Positions 58,156 to 64,000 of a DNA stretch of 64,000 bases are shown here, piece after piece; within the stretch, counting starts at the first letter, position 1, and each line of letters opens with the position of its first letter. The stretch lies in contig NZ_CP151087.1 of the NCBI RefSeq assembly GCF_038396785.1, positions 2,852,001 through 2,916,000 of the forward strand, written 5' to 3'. This DNA comes from Sphingobacterium thalpophilum (lineage in GTDB: Bacteria; Bacteroidota; Bacteroidia; Sphingobacteriales; Sphingobacteriaceae). Both the position numbers and the translations under genes were made by a program. Under the pieces are notes generated by a model. The model saw only the letters and a list, made by a program, of their open reading frames with translations. It was not told where the DNA came from and did no database searches.

Positions 58156-59790
58156 ATGAAAACCTTCCCAATCATCATTTTTTTGTTCTGCTTGACCATC
58201 ATTTCATGTTCACCACAAACGAAAGTGGATCTCATTGTTTATCATGCGCAAGTATATACTGTAGATTCAGCTTTTAGTACGGCACAGGCTTTTGCTGTCA
58301 AAGACGGTAAATTTATTGCCATCGGTTCCGATGAAGAAATACAGCGGAAGTACAAAGCAATAGAAAAAATTGATGCGCAGGGGAAGGCCATTTATCCGGG
58401 ATTCTACGATGCTCATGCCCATTTATTTGACGAGGCCGAACTAATGGATCAAGTCGACCTAAACGGTAGCGATTCTTTCGAGGAGGTTATTCAACGTGTC
58501 AAAAACTACCAGCAAAAAAATCCGGACAAAACTTGGCTGATCGGTGGTGGCTGGGACCAAAATCGCTGGAAAGATAAAACTTTCCCAACCAAGGACCTAC
58601 TCGACAAAGCTTTCCCAGATATCCCCGTCTACCTCATGCGTGTAGATTATCATGCGGCGGTAGCCAACTCCAAAGCGCTAGAATGGGCCAAATTAACCAG
58701 TATTCCCACGATTCGTGGCGGTGTGGTCGGCGGGAATAATAATATCCCCAATGGCCTCTTGATCGACAATGCAATGGATCTTGTCAATAAGACAATCCCG
58801 GTTCCGAGTGAGAAAGATTACTTAAGAATGCTCAAGCGAACGCAAGACTCCCTCCTTTCCGTCGGTCTAACCACTATTGTAGACGCAGGTTTATCAAAAG
58901 AAAGACTCGATCTCCTAAAAAAATACTATCGCGAAGGACAGTTGAAAATTAGAGATTATGCCATGATCCTCGGCAATCCCCAAAACATAAAGTCATTTAT
59001 CGAACAGGGTTTCTATGAAACGGACCGTTTCGAGATCAAAGGATTTAAACTGCTCGCCGATGGTGCATTGGGATCTCGTGGCGCATGCCTCCTCGCACAT
59101 TACCATGATGCCCCCACCCACGGCTTTCTCCTCCATAGCCCCCGGGAATACGAAGCCATGATCAAACAGATTGCCGAAAGTAAGTTTCAGGCAAATACCC
59201 ATGCAATAGGCGATTCGGCCAATCGTATTATTCTGGATATCTATGGCAAATACCTCCACAATAATGGCGACCGTAGATGGCGCATCGAGCACGCCCAAAT
59301 TATATCGCCTACAGATTTTGACAAGTTTCGAAAGTATCAAATCATACCATCTGTACAACCTACACACGCAACCTCCGATATGTACTGGGCCAAAGATCGA
59401 CTTGGTGAAGAACGTATGAAAGGCGCTTACGCTTATAAGCGTCTGTTGGCAGAATATGGCAAACTCGCTTTGGGGAGTGACTTTCCGGTTGAACATTTTA
59501 ACCCCATATATGGTTTCCACGCCGCTGTAGCACGTGTCGACAAAAAAGGCTATCCTAACCACGGGTTTCAGATGCAAGATGCCATAAGCCGTGAAGATGC
59601 CTTAAAAGGAATGACGATCTGGGCGGCATATTCTTGTTTTCAGGAGAAAAAACGAGGAAGTATCGAAGTGGGAAAAGATGCCGATTTTGTTATCCTCGAA
59701 AAGGATATCTTGAAAATTCCAAATGAGCAACTGCGAAATGTAAAAACAGAACGGACAGTAATTGCAGGTGAGACCCTGTTTAAAAGATAA
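58156..59790 (+). CDS. Amidohydrolase lipoprotein (YtcJ-like)
   Basis: 544 aa. Lipoprotein signal FLFCLTIISCSPQ with the Cys at about residue 19. Metal-dependent hydrolase: HxH in YDAHAHLFDEA, GGGWDQNRWKD, FKLLADGALGSRGA, the later His in ANTHAIGDSANR and RWRIEHAQI, and Asp in LALGSDFPVEHFNP. This is the YtcJ-like subfamily of exoenzymes acting on amide or carbamate bonds; substrate unknown. Single gene. Confidence 0.9.
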   Translation: MKTFPIIIFLFCLTIISCSPQTKVDLIVYHAQVYTVDSAFSTAQAFAVKDGKFIAIGSDEEIQRKYKAIEKIDAQGKAIYPGFYDAHAHLFDEAELMDQVDLNGSDSFEEVIQRVKNYQQKNPDKTWLIGGGWDQNRWKDKTFPTKDLLDKAFPDIPVYLMRVDYHAAVANSKALEWAKLTSIPTIRGGVVGGNNNIPNGLLIDNAMDLVNKTIPVPSEKDYLRMLKRTQDSLLSVGLTTIVDAGLSKERLDLLKKYYREGQLKIRDYAMILGNPQNIKSFIEQGFYETDRFEIKGFKLLADGALGSRGACLLAHYHDAPTHGFLLHSPREYEAMIKQIAESKFQANTHAIGDSANRIILDIYGKYLHNNGDRRWRIEHAQIISPTDFDKFRKYQIIPSVQPTHATSDMYWAKDRLGEERMKGAYAYKRLLAEYGKLALGSDFPVEHFNPIYGFHAAVARVDKKGYPNHGFQMQDAISREDALKGMTIWAAYSCFQEKKRGSIEVGKDADFVILEKDILKIPNEQLRNVKTERTVIAGETLFKR

Positions 59791-59947
59791 CAAGAACTGA
59801 TATGCCTAGCCATACCCAATAAACTTATACCGCTAACGAAACAAGATAGCTAACAAAAGTATTGCTAACAAGTCAAACCTTTCTTAACCTGCATTAGCAT
59901 AACCCTAGGGAGGATAATAACGAAAAGTTCAAATAAATTTTTAGAAT

Positions 59948-59962
59948 TACGAATGTTTCGTA
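59948..59962 (+). promoter_or_regulatory. Small palindrome before the GLPGLI gene
   Basis: TACGAA-TGT-TTCGTA lies 25 bases before the ATG and overlaps a near -7 element TATATTTA (59961-59968). It could be an operator for the GLPGLI/TonB pair. Short, so chance is possible. Confidence 0.35.
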
Positions 59963-59986
59963 TATTTACGATATAAACATATATTT

Positions 59987-60889
59987 ATGAAATATTCATT
60001 ATCAATCCTACTGTCTGTGGCCACGCAGCTATTATTTGCACAAGAGCGTACTCCTGCCATCGCTAAAGTACATTACGAATTCAAACATGTCAATGACAGT
60101 ACCCAACGGGACCAATTTTTACGCGATGAAACAGTGGTTTACCTGAATCAGCAGGGCAGCTACTATACGTCATATTCATCCAAACGCATGCAGGAAGAGG
60201 TCAAAAAACAGATGGAAGATCCCGCATTTTCCGGCAATCTAACCCTTACTACGCGCTCCTCGCCCTCATCATCATCTTATCTAATCAACCCCGATCAAAA
60301 TAAAATAACTGAGGTAATATCCGTTGCTAGTGACCATTTCTCCATTACTTCACCATATCCCACACAGGATTGGGAAATCTTGGGAGATCGTAAAGAAATC
60401 GGTGGTTACAATTGCCAAAATGCAAAGGCAACATTCAAAGGCCGCACTTATATCGCCTGGTTTACAACCGAACTTCCGTTTTCCTATGGTCCCTGGAAAC
60501 TCCATGGTCTACCCGGACTTATCCTTGACGCACGGGACACAAAAAATGAAGTGATTTTCGCTTACGCCGGATTCGATAAAATTGAAGATGGAAAAACATT
60601 TGTCGAACTACCACAAAATACCATCGCAAGTACGGCAGATGAAGTAAAGAAAATTCAGGAAGCCTTTAAGGCCAATCCTCAAGCCTACATGCAAGCGCAA
60701 TCCGGAAAGAATAGAGCCATCAATGTAGGCTCAAACGGAAACATCGTTGCCGTTCGATCCGGTAATTCAGGTGGAAGCTCCCCTATTGGTGCTTTGGATC
60801 CATCCAAAATAAAAAGTTTCAATATTTCAAGAGACGATAAATACAAACCTTCGAAGGTTACCAATAATCCGATAGAGCTGACGCCTTAA
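59987..60889 (+). CDS. GLPGLI family secreted protein
   Basis: 300 aa. Signal peptide ends near LLFAQ. Family name motif seen exactly: YGPWKLHGLPGLILDARD, about residues 164-182, preceded by TYIAWFTTELPFSYG. The rest is beta-rich, with a low-complexity Ser/Gly stretch near the C-terminus. Function unknown; it is common in Bacteroidota next to TonB-receptor-like genes, as here. The stop overlaps the next ATG (TAATG). Confidence 0.9.
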   Translation: MKYSLSILLSVATQLLFAQERTPAIAKVHYEFKHVNDSTQRDQFLRDETVVYLNQQGSYYTSYSSKRMQEEVKKQMEDPAFSGNLTLTTRSSPSSSSYLINPDQNKITEVISVASDHFSITSPYPTQDWEILGDRKEIGGYNCQNAKATFKGRTYIAWFTTELPFSYGPWKLHGLPGLILDARDTKNEVIFAYAGFDKIEDGKTFVELPQNTIASTADEVKKIQEAFKANPQAYMQAQSGKNRAINVGSNGNIVAVRSGNSGGSSPIGALDPSKIKSFNISRDDKYKPSKVTNNPIELTP

Positions 60890-63549
60890 TGAAAGTATTT
60901 CTATGTTTATTTATAGTCGTTTTGCTTGGGCAAATAACCTTTGCCCAGCAAACGATTAGTGGAACGGTCCAAGTGGATAAGACACAGCATCCCGTACCCT
61001 TTGCCAGTGTCAACATCCTTTCAGACGGTAAAATCATCGCTTTCAAGCCGACAGATAAAGATGGGCGTTTCACAATCACATTGACAAAGGAATATGCGAG
61101 CCTTTACCTGCAGATCAATCACCTTACTTACGAAAAATTTGAACTCAAACTTGGCACACAGACATCCAATCTTCGGATCGCCCTCGTTCCAAAAACCAAT
61201 CTGCTACAAGACGTCATTGTAAAGAGCAAACCTAAAGTGAGCCGTTCAAATGATACGATTTCCTACGACGTCGGATCTTTTGCCAAAGAGGAGGATCGCA
61301 ATATAGGCGACGTAATCAAACGCCTTCCGGGCATGGAAGTTACCGAATCGGGGCTTATAAAATACCAGGATAAAACCGTTTCTAAACTTTACATTGACGG
61401 TGACGATCTGTTGGAAAATCGCTATGGTGTAGGTACACGGACAATCCCGCATAAAATGGTAAAGGACATTCAGGTGCTCGACAATCACGAACATTATAAG
61501 GTCCTTAAAAATAAAAGATTTACAGACGACGTCGCCATCAATCTCGTTATCAAAGAGGAAGCCAAGCTGAAGCTCACTGGACAGGCCAAAATTGGCGTCG
61601 GCACCCCCAATCTCTATGATCCTGAATTGAATTCAATCCTATTCAACAAGAAAGTAAAGATGCTGAATGTTCTCAACGGGAATAATACAGGTCATGATCT
61701 TTCCGGAGATATTATTGGAGCCAATCAATCCTCTTTACTGGCCAAGTTCAGCAGCTCGACTATCAACAATCTCCTGGCGACGAGCACAACAGGCAGTCCA
61801 AATATTCCTAAAAACAATTATTACTTCAACAATACCGGTTCACTGAACACCAATAACCTATACAATCTCAAGAATCTCTGGCAGCTAAAATCCAATATTC
61901 AGGTTTTATACGACAACGATAGGCAAAATAATGCCTCAAACACGCAATACCTGCTCGATGATGGTGACGTTTATTTTAATGAGCAAAATCACATGAAAAC
62001 AGCGCGTTGGCTTGGCGCAGCCAGACTTTCGGCATCTACCAATACGGAAAAGAAATATGCGAGCAATACTTTATCATTTGAATATGAAAAAAAAGATATT
62101 ACAGCATTGCTGGCAAACTCCTCAGGGCAGATCGAGCAGTTCCAAAAACACCACATCAAGGGATTCAGCAACTTGTTCAGCTATATACCCCAACTTAAAA
62201 ACAATGACATTATTGCAATCAACTGGTCTTTAAATTATGGCAATAAACCGCAGACATTACAGATCTATCCCGGTGTTCTTCCAGAAATACTCAACGATAG
62301 CATTCCCTATAAAAGCAGCCGCCAGCAAATCGAAGTTCCTTCCTTTTTTACGGAGATCAGTACAGGTTATCGCTTCAATAAAGGCAGAATCAAACAATAT
62401 TATCAAATTGGCTTCAATACAGATCGTCAACATTTCAACTCACTCCTTACCATAGTAGATAATGAGCAACGTGTTCGAACATTGGGCGATAATACCCGTA
62501 ATAATCTGTATTGGAGCAGATCCCAAGCGTTTATTACACCGCAATATTCCTGGAAAACAAATCGATTTGAAACCCAGCTCGAGATCCCGATCACCTATTT
62601 GTTTACGCATTATGAAGATGTCAGCCATCAACTGGCCACGTCCAAAAATTCCATGCTGATCAATCCTAATTTAAAAGCAAGATGGCAGATTTCACAAGAA
62701 GACTATCTTCAATTTAACTATCAATTTGCGCAGGATATAGGCAATATTGAAGATATATACCGTGGTGCCGTATTACGGAACTATAGAATGCTTAGCCAAA
62801 ATAATGCAGCGCTAAATGAATCCAAAAAACATACGTTTAATCTCAATTATAATTTGGCCCGCACCCTAAAAGTATTATTTGCAAATGCAGGTATTAGCTA
62901 TACAAGATCGCTTTCCAACACGATGTTATCGTCCGTTATAAAAAATAATATCACCGAAAACATATTGGTCAATATGGATAACCTGCAAGATCGATGGTCA
63001 TCTCAGATCGGATTTGATAAATACATCTTCCCTTTGGCAAGTACCCTCAAACTAAAAGGAAGCATTTCTTACTTCAAATACAATCAATTGTTAAACAATG
63101 CGCTAGTGCCTACTCGAAGTATGAGCTATCTATTTCAGCCCAGTATTGAAGCTAAGGTATTTAAATCTTATAATATTTCCTATTCAGGACTATTCAATTG
63201 GAGCCGGAGCAAACAACAGGGCCTTGACAATGCGATCCAAAACAAAACTACCACCATGATGCATAACATAGGCTTTCCAGCCAGTCCCTTTAAAAATGGC
63301 TTTATGCGGCTAAACCTACGTAATCTTTCCACCTTTCAAACAAACATGAAGAATGCAAGTTATACCTTCATCGACTTTTTTACGCGCTATAAGATCAACA
63401 AGTGGAAAATGGATATCGAATTGGAAATGAATAATTTGGTCAATATCAAAAACTATCGCACCTACCTGATGACGGCCAATATGATTTCACAGAATGAATT
63501 TGAACTTCGCGGGAGAACAATTTTACTTCGTACAGTTTTCAACCTTTAA
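60889..63549 (+). CDS. TonB-dependent-receptor-like outer-membrane barrel
   Basis: 886 aa. Signal peptide, then a carboxypeptidase-regulatory-like domain (about 20-105: TISGTVQVDKTQHPVPFASVNIL). A plug-like region follows (about 115-210: NDTISYDVGSFAKEEDRNIGDVIKRLPGMEV, shown in parts; ISKLYIDGDDL). The rest is a large barrel with many aromatic strands, ending FELRGRTILLRTVFNL. No clear TonB box. Coupled by overlap to the GLPGLI gene, so they likely work together at the outer membrane. Confidence 0.88.
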   Translation: MKVFLCLFIVVLLGQITFAQQTISGTVQVDKTQHPVPFASVNILSDGKIIAFKPTDKDGRFTITLTKEYASLYLQINHLTYEKFELKLGTQTSNLRIALVPKTNLLQDVIVKSKPKVSRSNDTISYDVGSFAKEEDRNIGDVIKRLPGMEVTESGLIKYQDKTVSKLYIDGDDLLENRYGVGTRTIPHKMVKDIQVLDNHEHYKVLKNKRFTDDVAINLVIKEEAKLKLTGQAKIGVGTPNLYDPELNSILFNKKVKMLNVLNGNNTGHDLSGDIIGANQSSLLAKFSSSTINNLLATSTTGSPNIPKNNYYFNNTGSLNTNNLYNLKNLWQLKSNIQVLYDNDRQNNASNTQYLLDDGDVYFNEQNHMKTARWLGAARLSASTNTEKKYASNTLSFEYEKKDITALLANSSGQIEQFQKHHIKGFSNLFSYIPQLKNNDIIAINWSLNYGNKPQTLQIYPGVLPEILNDSIPYKSSRQQIEVPSFFTEISTGYRFNKGRIKQYYQIGFNTDRQHFNSLLTIVDNEQRVRTLGDNTRNNLYWSRSQAFITPQYSWKTNRFETQLEIPITYLFTHYEDVSHQLATSKNSMLINPNLKARWQISQEDYLQFNYQFAQDIGNIEDIYRGAVLRNYRMLSQNNAALNESKKHTFNLNYNLARTLKVLFANAGISYTRSLSNTMLSSVIKNNITENILVNMDNLQDRWSSQIGFDKYIFPLASTLKLKGSISYFKYNQLLNNALVPTRSMSYLFQPSIEAKVFKSYNISYSGLFNWSRSKQQGLDNAIQNKTTTMMHNIGFPASPFKNGFMRLNLRNLSTFQTNMKNASYTFIDFFTRYKINKWKMDIELEMNNLVNIKNYRTYLMTANMISQNEFELRGRTILLRTVFNL

Positions 63550-63724
63550 GACTCGAACCATCGGAAAGAAACAATTACGTTTTCTAGTGCTCGTCTATTG
63601 TTGTGCCCATAGACCAATCTCTTCCAATTGAAATCTCGCTATTTTAGCAGATTATCGATGATGAACAAGAGTAATAAGTTTTTCAACCCCTAGAGGCAAA
63701 CCGTTTCATTTAAAAAAAAATAGA

Positions 63725-63765
63725 AAAAAGAAGCCTGAGCAAAAAAATCACCCAGGCTTCTTTTT
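63725..63765. terminator. Bidirectional terminator between the TonB-like gene and lipA
   Basis: Stem 63725-63737 with 63753-63765 (13 bp), A-run left and T-run right; a 15-base loop. Confidence 0.85.
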
Positions 63766-63811
63766 ATATCTTGCGAAAAATATTCTTTGTTAAAAAACTT
63801 AGAAATGTTTT

Positions 63812-64000
63812 CTATTGCATATCAAATAAATGTTTCTCTGCATGGTAAGAAGAACGAACCAGCGGTCCAGACTCCACATACTTGAATCCCATTTCCAAAC
63901 CAATTTTCTGATATTTCTCAAATTGTGCAGGCGTAATCCACTCGATTACAGGATGGTGAGCTTTGGTAGGCTGTAAATATTGCCCCAGTGTCAAAATATG
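63812..64000 (-). CDS. lipA: Lipoyl synthase, C-terminal end only
   Basis: The last 62 codons are in the window; the 5' part lies beyond the right edge. [17 protein letters not shown], then [19 protein letters not shown], then [14 protein letters not shown] match the C-terminus of LipA, including the RSSY motif whose Ser ligates the auxiliary 4Fe-4S cluster. The radical SAM Cys motif is outside the window. Confidence 0.93.
   Translation of the reverse strand, partial: HILTLGQYLQPTKAHHPVIEWITPAQFEKYQKIGLEMGFKYVESGPLVRSSYHAEKHLFDMQ

Overview
The window looks like chromosomal DNA from a member of the Bacteroidota, most likely Sphingobacteriaceae and close to Sphingobacterium or Pedobacter (inferred from gene content, no search was run). 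The signs are: intergenic regions with the Bacteroidota promoter pattern (TTG or TTTG, about 19-20 bases, then TAnnTTTG); few Shine-Dalgarno sites; family-restricted proteins (GLPGLI family, DUF2480, DUF3108/DUF3109, CcmD-like, ISAon1-type transposase); a TonB-receptor-like barrel; and secreted proteins whose signal peptides end in Ala-Gln.

Layout. 1-6004: end of a WD40 gene, then a tightly packed minus-strand histidine operon hisC-B-H-A-F-IE; hisG and hisD are not next to it. 6123-9566 (minus): ribonuclease Z with a STAS protein, purC, and a PhoH ATPase that starts at TTG. 9918-18854 (plus): SAM hydrolase, a coiled-coil membrane protein, an ABC exporter, a YtxH-like protein, ccmB/ccmC/ccmD-like, two envelope proteins and lptC. 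19148-29482 (plus): a PpiD-like chaperone, the DUF2480, DUF3108 and DUF3109 genes, a polyprenyl synthase, TerC, a C1 aminopeptidase, and two tandem thioredoxin-fold paralogues. 29594-37163: a prolyl oligopeptidase, an M1 aminopeptidase, lpxH overlapping a Crp-type regulator, an SMR transporter, and prfA.

37181-41039 is the most accessory part. It holds four identical tRNA-Asp genes with a clear promoter and terminator. Next comes a complete ISL3/ISAon1-type insertion sequence with an 8-bp target duplication, sitting inside a small 4Fe-4S mono-cluster gene that can be rebuilt exactly. Then there is an MFS transporter with 33 perfect copies of the pentamer ACCTT directly upstream.

41040-64000: a large GH2 beta-galactosidase; an ECF sigma factor followed by a protein that joins an anti-sigma-like N-terminus, one membrane helix and a trypsin-like protease (the best candidate here for an undescribed signalling system); a 1-Cys peroxiredoxin; an acyl-CoA dehydrogenase; proBA with a small partner gene; uvrB; upp; a pnuC/nadR-type NAD salvage pair; a bacilliredoxin; an amidohydrolase lipoprotein; a GLPGLI protein coupled to a TonB-receptor-like barrel; and the 3' end of lipA.

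Most of the window is ordinary housekeeping DNA. Function calls rest on motifs read by eye, and start codons were revised where a promoter or family N-terminus argued for it.
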